Source: Streptomyces aurantiacus (GTDB lineage Bacteria; Actinomycetota; Actinomycetes; Streptomycetales; Streptomycetaceae). From it: a DNA stretch of 37,834 nucleotides. The stretch lies in NCBI RefSeq assembly GCF_001418335.1, contig NZ_LIPP01000128.1, forward strand, positions 1-37,834, in the 5' to 3' direction. A program made the position numbers and the translations under genes. Shown here piece by piece: positions 1 to 7,628 of the stretch (its first letter is position 1; every line of letters begins with the position of its first letter). A model generated the notes under the pieces. The model was not told where the DNA came from. It ran no database searches and saw only the letters and a list, made by a program, of their open reading frames with translations.

Positions 1-1155
1 GAGCGGCCGGCCTCCGCGCGACCCGCCCCCACGCGACCCGCCTCCCCCGACGCAATCCTCATCCGCCGCACCATGGCCGAGGTGGGGCCCGTCGCCGACA
101 AGGTCACCTCGTACTTCTACGCGTTGCTCTTCGTGCGTCATCCGGACCTGCGCTCCTTGTTCCCCGCAGCGATGGACACCCAGCGAGACCGACTGCTCAA
201 GGCCTTACTGACCGCGGCCGAGCACATCGACAACACCGAGACGCTGGTCGCGTATCTGCAGAACCTCGGCCGCGGCCACCGCAAGTACGGCACTCGCCCC
301 GAGCACTATCCGGCCGTCGGAGAGTGTCTCCTCGGCGCGCTCAGCCGGTTCGCCGAGACGGTCTGGGACCGGGAGACGGAGGCGGCCTGGGTCAGGGCGT
401 ACACGAAGATCTCACAGGTCATGATCGACGCCGCGGCCGTGGACGAACTGCGCGCCCCGGCCTGGTGGTACGCCGAGGTGGTCTCGCACGATCTGAGGAC
501 CCCGGACGTCGCCGTCGTCACGATCCGACCCGATCAGCCGTACCCCTTCCTCGCCGGGCAGTACACGAGCCTGGAGACGCCTTGGTGGCCGCGCGTCTGG
601 CGGCACTACTCGTTCGCCTCGGCACCCCGGTCCGACGGGCTGCTGTCGTTCCATGTGAAGGCGGTTCCGGCGGGCTGGGTCTCCAGCGCACTGGTGCACC
701 GGGCCCGCCCCGGCGACATCGTCAGGCTCGGCCCGCCCGCCGGCTCGATGACCGTCGACCACACGACCGACAGCGGACTGCTCTGCCTGGGCGGCGGCAC
801 CGGCATCGCCCCGATCAAGGCACTGGTCGAGGACGTTGCCGAGCACGGCCGGAGGCGCCCGGTCGAGGTCTTCTACGGCGCCCGAACCGATCACGACCTG
901 TACGACATCGACACCATGCTCCGGCTCCAGCAGAGCCACTCATGGCTCGCGGTGCGTCCGATAGTCGACCAGCAGGCGCACCTCCAGCTCCCGGACGCGA
1001 TACGTGAGTTCGGCCCGTGGAACGAGTACGACGCCTATCTTTCGGGCCCTCCCGGCATGATCCGTAACGGTGTGGACGCGCTCCGGGACATCGGTATCCC
1101 GTCGGAACGGATACGCCACGACTCGGTGGAGGACCTCGTCGCGACCCGCGACTGA
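1..1155 (+). CDS. flavohemoprotein (globin-FAD-NADH reductase), 5' end outside window
   Basis: This is a globin fused to a ferredoxin-NADP reductase-like module, the architecture of flavohemoglobins that oxidise nitric oxide to nitrate with O2 and NAD(P)H in the cytoplasm. The frame is open to the window edge and residues before the ATG at 73 already read as globin helix A, so the true start lies upstream. Numbering from that ATG, His69 in GRGHRKYG followed by EHYPAVGE matches the proximal haem-ligand region of the family. RHYSFASAP (around 178) is the FAD-binding motif, GGGTGIAP (around 240) the nicotinamide-binding glycine loop, and SGPPGM lies near the C-terminus. Codon 45 (bases 205-207) is TTA, so translation may depend on the bldA tRNA. 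A 15-bp tandem repeat follows the stop. The family call is firm; NO detoxification as the in vivo role is inferred. Confidence 0.9.
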   Translation, partial: ERPASARPAPTRPASPDAILIRRTMAEVGPVADKVTSYFYALLFVRHPDLRSLFPAAMDTQRDRLLKALLTAAEHIDNTETLVAYLQNLGRGHRKYGTRPEHYPAVGECLLGALSRFAETVWDRETEAAWVRAYTKISQVMIDAAAVDELRAPAWWYAEVVSHDLRTPDVAVVTIRPDQPYPFLAGQYTSLETPWWPRVWRHYSFASAPRSDGLLSFHVKAVPAGWVSSALVHRARPGDIVRLGPPAGSMTVDHTTDSGLLCLGGGTGIAPIKALVEDVAEHGRRRPVEVFYGARTDHDLYDIDTMLRLQQSHSWLAVRPIVDQQAHLQLPDAIREFGPWNEYDAYLSGPPGMIRNGVDALRDIGIPSERIRHDSVEDLVATRD

Positions 1156-1160
1156 TCCGG

Positions 1161-1266
1161 CCGGGATTGATCCGCCCGGTACTGATCCCCCCCGGTACCG
1201 ACCTGGCGGGTACCGACCTGGTCAAGTCCGACCTGGCCGGGACCGACCTCGCCGGTACGGACAACG
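1161..1266. repeat. degenerate 15-bp tandem repeat, about seven units
   Basis: About seven copies of a unit resembling CCGGTACCGACCTGG begin near 1161, 1176, 1192, 1207, 1222, 1237 and 1252. All steps are 15 bp except one of 16. They fill the gap between the flavohemoprotein stop and the NUDIX stop. In one forward frame they read as a short run of DLAGT-like pentads, but no supported gene covers them. Confidence 0.75.
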
Positions 1267-1271
1267 AGTCG

Positions 1272-1754
1272 TCAGCCCAGGTCGGGTGCCTGCATCGCCC
1301 GTACGCCCTCGATGTTCCCGTCGAGATAGTGCCGCAACGACAGCGGTACGAGATGGACGGACGCGATGCCCACCCGGGTGAAGGGGATCCGCACGATCTC
1401 GTAATCGCCGCACGGTTCCTCGATCTCGGGGCCATGCCGCAGCGCAGGGTCCATGGATTCCAGACGGCAGACGAAGAAGTGCTGCACCTTCACGCCGGTC
1501 GAGCTGCTGTCCTCGCCGATGTGTTCCACGGTGTCGACGAAACACGGCACGACATCGGTGATCTTGGCGCCGAGCTCCTCGTCCACCTCACGGTGGAGCG
1601 CTTCGACGACAGTCGTGTCCTCCGGCTCGACCCCGCCGCCGGGCGTCAGCCAGTAAGGATCGACGCCGGGCTTGGTCCGCTTGATCAGGATCAGGTCATC
1701 GCCGTCCAGCAGGACGGCCCGGGCGGTGCGCTTGACCACGGGTCGGACGGTCAT
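1272..1754 (-). CDS. NUDIX hydrolase
   Basis: A 160-aa single-domain NUDIX protein. The family cleaves nucleoside diphosphates linked to another group (X) using Mg2+ held by the NUDIX box. The box lies at about residues 41-63: GGGVEPEDTT followed by REVDEELG. The REUXEEXG half is intact, but the position usually held by Glu (G-x5-E) is Thr47. The substrate cannot be told from sequence. The gene is convergent with the flavohemoprotein, and a parS-like site lies 22 bp upstream of its start. Confidence 0.87.
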   Translation of the reverse strand: MTVRPVVKRTARAVLLDGDDLILIKRTKPGVDPYWLTPGGGVEPEDTTVVEALHREVDEELGAKITDVVPCFVDTVEHIGEDSSSTGVKVQHFFVCRLESMDPALRHGPEIEEPCGDYEIVRIPFTRVGIASVHLVPLSLRHYLDGNIEGVRAMQAPDLG

Positions 1755-1775
1755 GGGAGGAATGTGGCCCGGTTG

Positions 1776-1789
1776 GTTCCACGTGAAAC
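1776..1789. other. parS-like site (one mismatch)
   Basis: GTTCCACGTGAAAC differs at one position from GTTTCACGTGAAAC, the Streptomyces parS sequence bound by ParB for origin segregation. It lies in the 66-bp gap between the NUDIX start and the LysR-gene stop. Unlike two of the cydB-cydCD copies, it has no flanking palindrome extension. Confidence 0.75.
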
Positions 1790-1820
1790 ATCGCCGTCCC
1801 GACCAGACGAAGCATCTGCG

Positions 1821-2726
1821 TCACGACCAGTCGGCAGCGGCGTGTACCAGCCACTCGTGTGCCCGCGCGATATGGGGCATGGCCAGGGTGCCCGTGCGTA
1901 CCACCAGGAAGTACGTGCGCAGCGGAGGCACCGCGGGTTCGGTCAGGGCCACCACGGCGCCCCGCTCCAGAGCCGGTCCGCACAGGTAGCGCGGCAGTAC
2001 CGCGAGTCCCGCGCCGGTGGTGGCACAGGCGAGCACCGCGCGCAGGTCGGGGACGATGACGGCGCCCGATGCGGCGGGCAGGGAGTCGAAGACGGACGCC
2101 CAGTAGCGGGCGATGAACGGCAGCGACTCGTGCACCTCCACCACGGGCAGGTTCTCCAGCGCGGGCGCGCCCTCGCGCCGCAACTTGTCGGAGTCGATGT
2201 GGGGGACCCAGCGCGGGGCGGCGACCAGCACGTGCTCCTCGTTGCAGAGCGGAGTCGCGGTGAGCAGAGAACCCCGGGGGCGGGCCGTGCTGATGGCCAG
2301 ATCATGATGCCCGGCAGCGAGTCCTTCGAGTGCCTCCTCCGCATTGCCGAAGGAGGCCCGCAGCGCGAAGCCCTGGCCGTCGTCGCCGATCAGCTCGGTG
2401 AGCGCGGGCAGCGCGCGCTCGGCGGTGAACTCCGGCGGCCCGGCGAGGTGGAGCGTGCGCAGGGAGGAGTCCGCTTCGAGTCCGGTCTCGGCGATCTCCA
2501 CCAGGGCGTCGAGATGCGGGGCGGCCTTGTGGGCGAGTTCGTCGCCGATGGTGGTGGGGGTCACCCCGCGGGCCTGGCGCAGGAACAGAGGGCGGCCCAG
2601 TTGCCGTTCGAGCGTGCGTATCTGTGAGGTGACAGCCGGCTGGGAGAGGCCCAGCAGGGCGGCGGCGCGGGTGAAGGAGCCGGCCCGGTGCACGGTCACG
2701 AAGGTCCGTAGCAGGGCCAGGTCCAT
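1821..2726 (-). CDS. LysR-family transcriptional regulator
   Basis: A 301-aa LysR-type regulator. The N-terminal winged helix-turn-helix (about residues 1-60) contains FVTVHRAGSFTRAAALLGLS, then QPAVTSQIRTLE. The rest is the periplasmic-binding-protein-like effector domain. I place the start at 2726, giving MDLALLRTF, because an AAGGAAGG-type ribosome binding site precedes it and family members start there. An in-frame ATG 13 codons further upstream lacks this. Effector and targets are unknown. No divergent gene starts in the upstream 271 bp, so a classic divergent LysR target is not evident; the gene upstream reads in the same direction. Confidence 0.9.
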   Translation of the reverse strand: MDLALLRTFVTVHRAGSFTRAAALLGLSQPAVTSQIRTLERQLGRPLFLRQARGVTPTTIGDELAHKAAPHLDALVEIAETGLEADSSLRTLHLAGPPEFTAERALPALTELIGDDGQGFALRASFGNAEEALEGLAAGHHDLAISTARPRGSLLTATPLCNEEHVLVAAPRWVPHIDSDKLRREGAPALENLPVVEVHESLPFIARYWASVFDSLPAASGAVIVPDLRAVLACATTGAGLAVLPRYLCGPALERGAVVALTEPAVPPLRTYFLVVRTGTLAMPHIARAHEWLVHAAADWS

Positions 2727-2863
2727 GGCGTCCCTTCCTTCTCCAGCTTCCCGGAAGGTCCCCACTATAAATAAGTCGATAGGTCGCTGTCGCTACCGTG
2801 ATTGGACACTGACACAGAGTCAACTAGCCTTGTGCGCGCGGTTCTTAGCGCACAGAACCGGGG

Positions 2864-2896
2864 CGGTCCGAGCCACGAGGGGGGAGGCTCGGACCG
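2864..2896 (-). terminator. hairpin downstream of the PLP-enzyme gene
   Basis: An 11-bp perfect inverted repeat (CGGTCCGAGCC and its complement) with an 11-nt spacer lies about 100 bp beyond the stop of the leftward PLP-enzyme gene and ahead of the LysR gene. No T-run follows, so termination is inferred from stem strength and position. Confidence 0.4.
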
Positions 2897-2925
2897 TCCG
2901 TCGCGCGCGGCTCGGCTGTCGGCCG

Positions 2926-3001
2926 GTCACTCAGGGAGGGTCACTCAGAGAGTGCGTCGCTCAGGGAGTGCGTCGCTCAGGAGTGCTCAGGGAGTGCTCA
3001 C
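2926..3001. repeat. short imperfect direct repeats (GTGCGTCGCTCAGGGA type)
   Basis: Six overlapping copies of a GT(C/G)(A/C)..CTCAGGGA-type unit are packed between the hairpin and the stop codon of the PLP-enzyme gene. The best pair is GTGCGTCGCTCAGGGA followed directly by GTGCGTCGCTCAGGA. This looks like slippage-generated low-complexity sequence; I see no function. Confidence 0.6.
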
Positions 3002-4137
3002 TTCGCGGACTCGTCGAGCGCCAGCAGGACGTCCGCCACCAGATCCTCCGGATCCTCCGCACCGACCGAGAAGCGGATGAAGCCCTCCGGGACCGCGTCG
3101 CCGCCCCAGCGACCGCGCCGCTCGGCCGTCGACCGCACCCCGCCGAAGCTCGTCGCGTCGTCCACCAGCCGCAGCGCGTCGAGGAAACGTTCGGCACGCG
3201 CGCGCGTGGGCAGCGTGAACGACACCACGCACCCGAAGCGCCGCATCTGCTGCGAGGCGATCTTGTGCGAGGGGTCGCCGGGCAGCCCGGGATAGCGGAC
3301 CCCGAGTTCCTCGGGCCAGTCCCGCAGCGTTTCGGCGATCACCAGCGCGCTCGCGTTCTGCCGGTCCACGCGCATCTGCAGCGTGGCGAGCGAACGGTGT
3401 GCGAGCCATGCCTCCATGGGCCCCGGGATCGCCCCGACGATCTTGCGCCAGCGCCGTACGGAGGCCATCGCCGGGCCGTCGACGCCCGCGACGTATCCCA
3501 GGAGGACGTCTCCGTGCCCGGTGAGCTGCTTGGTGCCGCTGGCCACGGAGAAGTCGGCGCCCAGTTCCAGCGGCCGCTGCCCGAGTGGGGTCGCCAGGGT
3601 GTTGTCGACCGCGACGAGGCAGCCGCGCGCGTGGGCCGCCTCGACGAGCCGCCGCACGTCGCACACGTCGAGCCCCGGGTTCGACGGGGTCTCGATCCAC
3701 AGCAGCTTCGCCCCGTCGAGGACGTCGAGCTGGGCGTTCCCGCCGGTCGGAGCGGTGCGCACCCCGATGCCGTAGGTCTCCAGCTGCGCGCGTACGAGCG
3801 GCAGGACCTGGTAGCCGTCGTCGGGGAGCACGAGTGTGTCCCCGGCGCTCAGCTGGGAGAAGAGGACGGCTGAGACGGCGGCCATGCCGGAGGCGAAGAC
3901 GAGCGTCTCGACGCCGTCCCGCCCCGGCGCCTCCAGCTCGCCGATGGCGTGCTCCAGATGGGTCCAGGTCGGATTCTCGTCACGTCCGTAGGTGTACGGC
4001 CCTGTGGGGTCGCCCGGCAGATGGAAGTGGGCGGCGAAGACCGGGCCCGGGAGGGTCGGCTCGTGCTTGACCGGCTCGGGCAGTCCCGCCCGCACGGCGC
4101 GCGTTCCGTCCCCCGCTCCCTCAAAAGAATCCGTCAT
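2998..4137 (-). CDS. PLP-dependent Cys/Met metabolism enzyme (cystathionine gamma-lyase/synthase family)
   Basis: A 379-aa fold-type I PLP enzyme of the trans-sulfuration family, which eliminates, adds or exchanges groups on the gamma or beta carbon of cysteine and homocysteine derivatives. Visible family marks are Tyr50-Gly51-Arg52 near the cofactor phosphate, FASGMAAVSA (81-90), ETPSNP (149-154), AVDNT with Asp178, and the Schiff-base lysine Lys203 in SGTKQLTGHGD. Lyase and synthase activities cannot be separated by motifs. The start overlaps the stop of the phosphatase gene by 4 bp (ATGA type), so the two are translationally coupled in one leftward operon. Confidence 0.88.
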   Translation of the reverse strand: MTDSFEGAGDGTRAVRAGLPEPVKHEPTLPGPVFAAHFHLPGDPTGPYTYGRDENPTWTHLEHAIGELEAPGRDGVETLVFASGMAAVSAVLFSQLSAGDTLVLPDDGYQVLPLVRAQLETYGIGVRTAPTGGNAQLDVLDGAKLLWIETPSNPGLDVCDVRRLVEAAHARGCLVAVDNTLATPLGQRPLELGADFSVASGTKQLTGHGDVLLGYVAGVDGPAMASVRRWRKIVGAIPGPMEAWLAHRSLATLQMRVDRQNASALVIAETLRDWPEELGVRYPGLPGDPSHKIASQQMRRFGCVVSFTLPTRARAERFLDALRLVDDATSFGGVRSTAERRGRWGGDAVPEGFIRFSVGAEDPEDLVADVLLALDESAK

Positions 4138-4667
4138 GCCGCCCGTCCCTCCACTTGCTCGCGCACAGAGGCGAGCAGTCCGAGGCTCGCCGCCTCCACC
4201 ATCTCAAGACATTGCTCAAAACCGTCCATGCCACCGTAATAGGGATCCGGTACGTCGAGATCGGCGCCGATGTCCGGGCCGGTGCCGGTGCCGACACCGG
4301 CGTTGGCACTGACGGTGGTGTCGTACGAGCGCAGCAGCCGGACCTTCCCGGCGTCGGCAGGGGTCGGCGCCAGGTGGCGCAGGACCTTGAGGTGGCCGGC
4401 GTCGAGGGCTATCACCAGGTCGAGCCGGGAGAACCAGTCGGTCCTGAACCGGCGGGCAGCATGACCGGTTTCGTAGCCGTTCGTCCGGAGCACGGAGACG
4501 GTGCGAGCGTCGGCGCCGTCACCCTCGTGCCAGCCGTCGGTACCCGCGCTGTCCACCTCGACCAGGCCGTCGAGCCCGGCCTCGGCCACCCGCGCACGGA
4601 AGACGGACTCGGCCATCGGGGAGCGGCAGATGTTGCCGGTGCATACGAAGCACACGCGATAGGGCAT
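4134..4667 (-). CDS. ptpA: low-molecular-weight protein-tyrosine phosphatase
   Basis: A 177-aa cytoplasmic phosphatase of the arsenate-reductase-like LMW-PTP fold, which dephosphorylates phosphotyrosine. The P-loop CTGNICRS places the nucleophile at Cys9 and the phosphate-binding Arg at Arg15 (C-x5-R). The general acid is Asp141 in VPDPYYGG. An Ala/Gly/Thr-rich stretch at about 116-136, just before the acid loop, is longer than I recall in relatives and is encoded by a locally repetitive GGTGCCGGTGCCG-type sequence. The symbol follows PtpA of S. coelicolor, which I recall in the same neighbourhood near ssgA. It overlaps the downstream PLP-enzyme gene by 4 bp. Confidence 0.88.
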   Translation of the reverse strand: MPYRVCFVCTGNICRSPMAESVFRARVAEAGLDGLVEVDSAGTDGWHEGDGADARTVSVLRTNGYETGHAARRFRTDWFSRLDLVIALDAGHLKVLRHLAPTPADAGKVRLLRSYDTTVSANAGVGTGTGPDIGADLDVPDPYYGGMDGFEQCLEMVEAASLGLLASVREQVEGRAA

Positions 4668-4676
4668 CCGGGCCGC

Positions 4677-5054
4677 TCAGTCCTCGTCCGGGAGGACGAC
4701 GTTCAGTGCCCAGGAGACGATCGAGATGATCAGACCACCCAGGACGGCGGTCCAGAAACCGTCGACGTGGAAGCTCAGGTCGAGTTTGTCCGCCAGCCAC
4801 GAGGTGAGCAGCAGCATCAGGGCGTTGACCACCAGCGTGATCAGACCGAGGGTGAGGATGAACAGCGGGAAGGTGAGGATCTTCACGATCGGCTTGACCA
4901 GGAAGTTCACCAGTCCGAAGACCAGCGCGACGAGGAGCAGTGTGCCGACCTCCTTACCCGTGCTGTCGCCGGTCAGGGTGATCTTGTCGAGCAGCCACAC
5001 CGCCACCGCCAGGGCGCCCGCGTTGGCGATCGTCTTGACTACGAAATTCTTCAT
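4677..5054 (-). CDS. phage holin family (holin-4 superfamily-like) membrane protein
   Basis: A 125-aa small integral membrane protein with about four hydrophobic segments, starting MKNFVVKTIANAGALAVAVW and ending WALNVVLPDED. It resembles the actinobacterial 'phage holin family' or YvlD-like proteins, which are chromosomal and not evidence of a prophage. I chose the ATG at 5054; the longer in-frame opening adds a cysteine- and proline-rich leader with no support. It lies 9 bp upstream of ptpA and probably heads the same leftward transcript. The function is unknown. Confidence 0.8.
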   Translation of the reverse strand: MKNFVVKTIANAGALAVAVWLLDKITLTGDSTGKEVGTLLLVALVFGLVNFLVKPIVKILTFPLFILTLGLITLVVNALMLLLTSWLADKLDLSFHVDGFWTAVLGGLIISIVSWALNVVLPDED

Positions 5055-5113
5055 GTGTCTGATCGTGACAGAAGAGATCGGATACGAGCAGTGGGGCAGG
5101 GGCGGACAAGGCG

Positions 5114-5431
5114 ATGAAGGCATTCCGGCTGGACGAACTGGAGGCGGAGCGTGCCGCCAACGACGGCGCGTACCTCCAGTTCCTGCGTGAGAAGAACATG
5201 TCGGTCGGCCTGTACGCGCTGGACGCGGGCACGCAGGACCCGCAGCAGCCCCACCGTCAGGACGAGGTGTACTTCGTCGCGAGCGGCCGTGCCGCGATCA
5301 CGGTCGGCATGGAGACGACTCAAGTGGCGCGCGGCAGCGTCGTGTACGTGCCCGCGGGAGTGGCTCACAAGTTCCACCACATCAGCGAGGATCTGCGGGT
5401 TCTGGTGATCTTCTCTCCGCCGGAGAGCTGA
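5114..5431 (+). CDS. cupin-domain protein
   Basis: A 105-aa single cupin beta-barrel. Cupin motif 1 is PHRQDEVYFVASGRAAI with His/Glu metal-ligand candidates. Motif 2 is GSVVYVPAGVAHKFHHI with a terminal His. A metal-bound small-molecule enzyme or sensor role is possible, but no substrate can be read. It is divergent from the holin-like gene, with 59 bp between the two starts. Confidence 0.85.
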   Translation: MKAFRLDELEAERAANDGAYLQFLREKNMSVGLYALDAGTQDPQQPHRQDEVYFVASGRAAITVGMETTQVARGSVVYVPAGVAHKFHHISEDLRVLVIFSPPES

Positions 5432-5444
5432 CGCCCGCCTCAGG

Positions 5445-5459
5445 GTTCCCTAGGGGAAC
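5445..5459. other. short inverted repeat after the cupin gene
   Basis: GTTCCC-TAG-GGGAAC is a 6-bp stem with a 3-nt loop, 14 bp after the cupin stop. It is too small to call a terminator with confidence and could be an operator for the following gene. Confidence 0.35.
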
Positions 5460-5511
5460 GGTCAGGGGAGGACAAGGGGTGCGAGGCCCCCGTCGGCACC
5501 CCTGCCGCGCC

Positions 5512-5517
5512 TAGCAT
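5512..5517 (+). promoter_or_regulatory. candidate -10 element of the DUF5326 gene
   Basis: TAGCAT fits the TANNNT -10 pattern of the main Streptomyces sigma factor and would place the transcript start near 5524, leaving a leader of about 83 nt. I see no clear -35 element. Confidence 0.35.
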
Positions 5518-5606
5518 TGGGACCAGGACATTCGAGACCCGTCACGCATTGCGGGAACGGGCAGGGACAGCACTCGGAAACGGGCAGAGAGACAAGGACA
5601 AGGGCG

Positions 5607-5819
5607 ATGCGAGAGATCTTCGCGGGGATGCCGTGGTGGGTTAAGTGGATCGCGGTGCCGGTCATCGCCCTGGTCGTGTTCGGCGGCCTGATAGCGAGCG
5701 TCGTCGGGTTCGTGATCGGCCTGCTCTTCAAGCTGCTGGTCTTCGTGGCGCTGGTCGGCGGACTGATCTACGTCGTGCGGAAGTTCATGTCGAGTTCCTC
5801 GTCGAGGAGCGACTGGTAG
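5607..5819 (+). CDS. DUF5326 family small membrane protein
   Basis: A 70-aa protein with two hydrophobic helices (about 10-32 and 35-58) and a basic, serine-rich tail (RKFMSSSSSRSDW). It matches my recollection of the Streptomyces DUF5326 family, of unknown function. The ATG at 5607 is preceded by AAGGACAAGGG. The frame is open 90 bp further upstream, but that extension has no family match. Confidence 0.8.
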   Translation: MREIFAGMPWWVKWIAVPVIALVVFGGLIASVVGFVIGLLFKLLVFVALVGGLIYVVRKFMSSSSSRSDW

Positions 5820-6130
5820 GCGGTGGCAGGGGCGACAGGCGACAGGCGTCCGCCCGACCTGCGGGGGCAGGCGCCGGCCGCGGACGGGCCTGTTCCCTGT
5901 CCGGGTCATCGGTCCGTGGCAACCGGTGGCCCACCGGGCGGCAACTCGTCGGCGGTGAACGAAACGACAGTTCCCTCGGCCGGGGGAAGTTTTTGACGCA
6001 TGACGTCAGCGATCGGTGGCAGACGGTTAAAGTCCGGAACCGGACGCGGGGTTGATCCTCGCGCGCGGCGTTCCGAACCCACCCGTGTCATTCCCGCGCG
6101 GGCGGCCCCCTCGCGCTTCGGGAGTGACCC
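5820..6130. other. intergenic region upstream of ssgR
   Basis: A gene-free 311-bp leader. It contains a GCGACAG direct repeat (5832-5847), a TTTTTGACG stretch at 5990-5998, the 8-bp palindrome TGACGTCA at 6001-6008, and TAAAGT (TANNNT pattern) at 6028-6033, a possible -10 element. I see no conserved coding frame. Confidence 0.5.
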
Positions 6131-6934
6131 TTGGCCACGGTTGACACCGCGCCCGCAGGACCGCAGGTTTCCATCTCCGAGCCGCACCCCACGACCCTCA
6201 TCGGCTCGGTACAGCGTGCGATGCGTCTTCTGGAGTCCGTGACCCGTCACGAGCACGGGGCGCCTGCGAAGCAACTGGCCCGCGAGGCCGGGCTCGCCCT
6301 CCCCACGGCCTACCACCTGCTGCGCACCCTGGCGCACGAGGGCTATCTGCGCCGTGAGAAGGGGCTGTTCTTCCTCGGTGAGGCGGCTGAGCGACTGAGC
6401 AGCAGCGGGGCCCAGCAGAAACGTCGCAGCACGGTTGCCGACGCGCTCGGAAGCTGGCGCGATTCGATCGGTGCCCCTGTCTACTACGCGGTCTACCGCG
6501 ATGGGGAGATCGAGGTCCAGTACGTGGCCGACACCCCGGGCAATCCCGCGGTCGAGGAGTGGGCGGACTTCCGAGAGACGGGGCACGCGCACGCGATCGG
6601 CCAGTGTCTGCTGTCCCAGCTCGACGCCGAGGCGCGCAGGGACCACCTCGACCGATATCCCGTGCGATCCATCACGCCGTCTACGGTGCGTGACGAGCAC
6701 ACTCTGATGCGACGGCTCGAAGCGGCGGGACGCATGCAGCCCGTGATCGAACGTCAGGAGTACGCGCTGGGCACGGTCTGTGCCGCGGTCCCGATCACGA
6801 TGGGCAGTACGGCCGCCGCTGTGGCCATCTCCATGCCGTCCCACCAGGCCGACCGGCTGCTGCCGGCGGCACAGATATTGCGGAGCGAGATCGGCGGGCT
6901 GCTGGGGAGACTTTCGCTCTCTATCAGCATCTGA
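6131..6934 (+). CDS. ssgR: IclR-family regulator SsgR
   Basis: A 267-aa IclR-type regulator: N-terminal winged helix-turn-helix (about 22-85, including LAREAGLALPTAYHLLRTLA) and a C-terminal IclR effector domain (about 100-260). It starts with TTG, preceded by GGGAGTG. In S. coelicolor the IclR-type gene directly upstream of ssgA encodes SsgR, the activator of ssgA needed for sporulation. The same arrangement here, 99 bp ahead of an unmistakable ssgA, supports the name. A 5-bp inverted repeat (CTCAC-N5-GTGAG) directly after its stop, in the ssgA leader, is a possible operator. Confidence 0.9.
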   Translation: MATVDTAPAGPQVSISEPHPTTLIGSVQRAMRLLESVTRHEHGAPAKQLAREAGLALPTAYHLLRTLAHEGYLRREKGLFFLGEAAERLSSSGAQQKRRSTVADALGSWRDSIGAPVYYAVYRDGEIEVQYVADTPGNPAVEEWADFRETGHAHAIGQCLLSQLDAEARRDHLDRYPVRSITPSTVRDEHTLMRRLEAAGRMQPVIERQEYALGTVCAAVPITMGSTAAAVAISMPSHQADRLLPAAQILRSEIGGLLGRLSLSISI

Positions 6935-7033
6935 AAACTCACTCCTTGTGAGCTGGTGTACACGTTAAGCAAGATGCCAGCAGTGTTTAGGTGAACGATT
7001 CCCGGCCATGGACGGCAGACGACGGGGTAGGCG

Positions 7034-7474
7034 ATGCGCGAGTCGGTAGTACAGGCAGAGGTCATGATGAGCTTTGTCGTCTCGGAGGAGCTTTCCTTCC
7101 GCATTCCGGTGGAGCTGCGTTACGAGACGTGTGATCCCTATGCCGTGCGTCTGACCTTCCACCTGCCCGGTGACGCCCCGGTGACCTGGGCGTTCGGCCG
7201 GGAGCTGTTGATCGACGGAGTGGGCCGCCCGTGCGGCGAGGGAGATGTGCACATCGCTCCCTCGGACACGGAGGGGTTCGGTGATGTGCTGATCCGGCTT
7301 CAGGTGGGGGTGGACCAGGCCCTGTTCCGCTGCGGTACGGCGCCTCTGCTGGCGTTCCTCGACCGTACGGACCGGTTGGTTCCGCTGGGTCAAGAGCGCG
7401 CCCTTGCCGACTTCGACACGCATCTGGACGAGGCCTTGGACCGCATCCTGGCGGAGGAACAGAGCGCGGGGTGA
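7034..7474 (+). CDS. ssgA: sporulation protein SsgA (SALP family)
   Basis: A 146-aa SsgA-like protein, a family confined to actinobacteria. SsgA marks sites of cell-wall change, helps place SsgB and hence FtsZ, and stimulates sporulation septation. The core RIPVELRYETCDPYAVRLTF, GDAPVTWAFGRELL and the LDRTDRLVPLG...E segment are characteristic. The ATG at 7034 follows GGGGTAGG. In-frame ATGs at 7064 and 7067 (MSFVVSEELS) would give the roughly 136-residue form I recall for S. coelicolor, so the start is uncertain by 10-11 codons. It is probably controlled by SsgR encoded directly upstream. I saw no exact AdpA consensus site in the leader. Confidence 0.93.
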   Translation: MRESVVQAEVMMSFVVSEELSFRIPVELRYETCDPYAVRLTFHLPGDAPVTWAFGRELLIDGVGRPCGEGDVHIAPSDTEGFGDVLIRLQVGVDQALFRCGTAPLLAFLDRTDRLVPLGQERALADFDTHLDEALDRILAEEQSAG

Positions 7475-7628
7475 ACAAGGGCGCGCCCGGTCCAAGGGCT
7501 TGGGCCCGGAGCTGGGCTCAGAGCTGGTCCAACGGCCCCGGCCCGTGGCGGGATGCCGTAACGCTTCTCCTTCGCCGGTCTCTGTGACGAGCGGGCCTCC
7601 GTGACGAGTCGGTTTCCGCGAGCTGGTC

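Noticed and set aside
4677..5054. Prophage, suggested by the holin-like gene
   Set aside because: No other phage gene is present; this family is a chromosomal membrane protein in actinobacteria.
6935..7033. AdpA-binding site in the ssgA leader
   Set aside because: AdpA activates ssgA in S. griseus, but no stretch here fits TGGCSNGWWY on either strand without mismatches.
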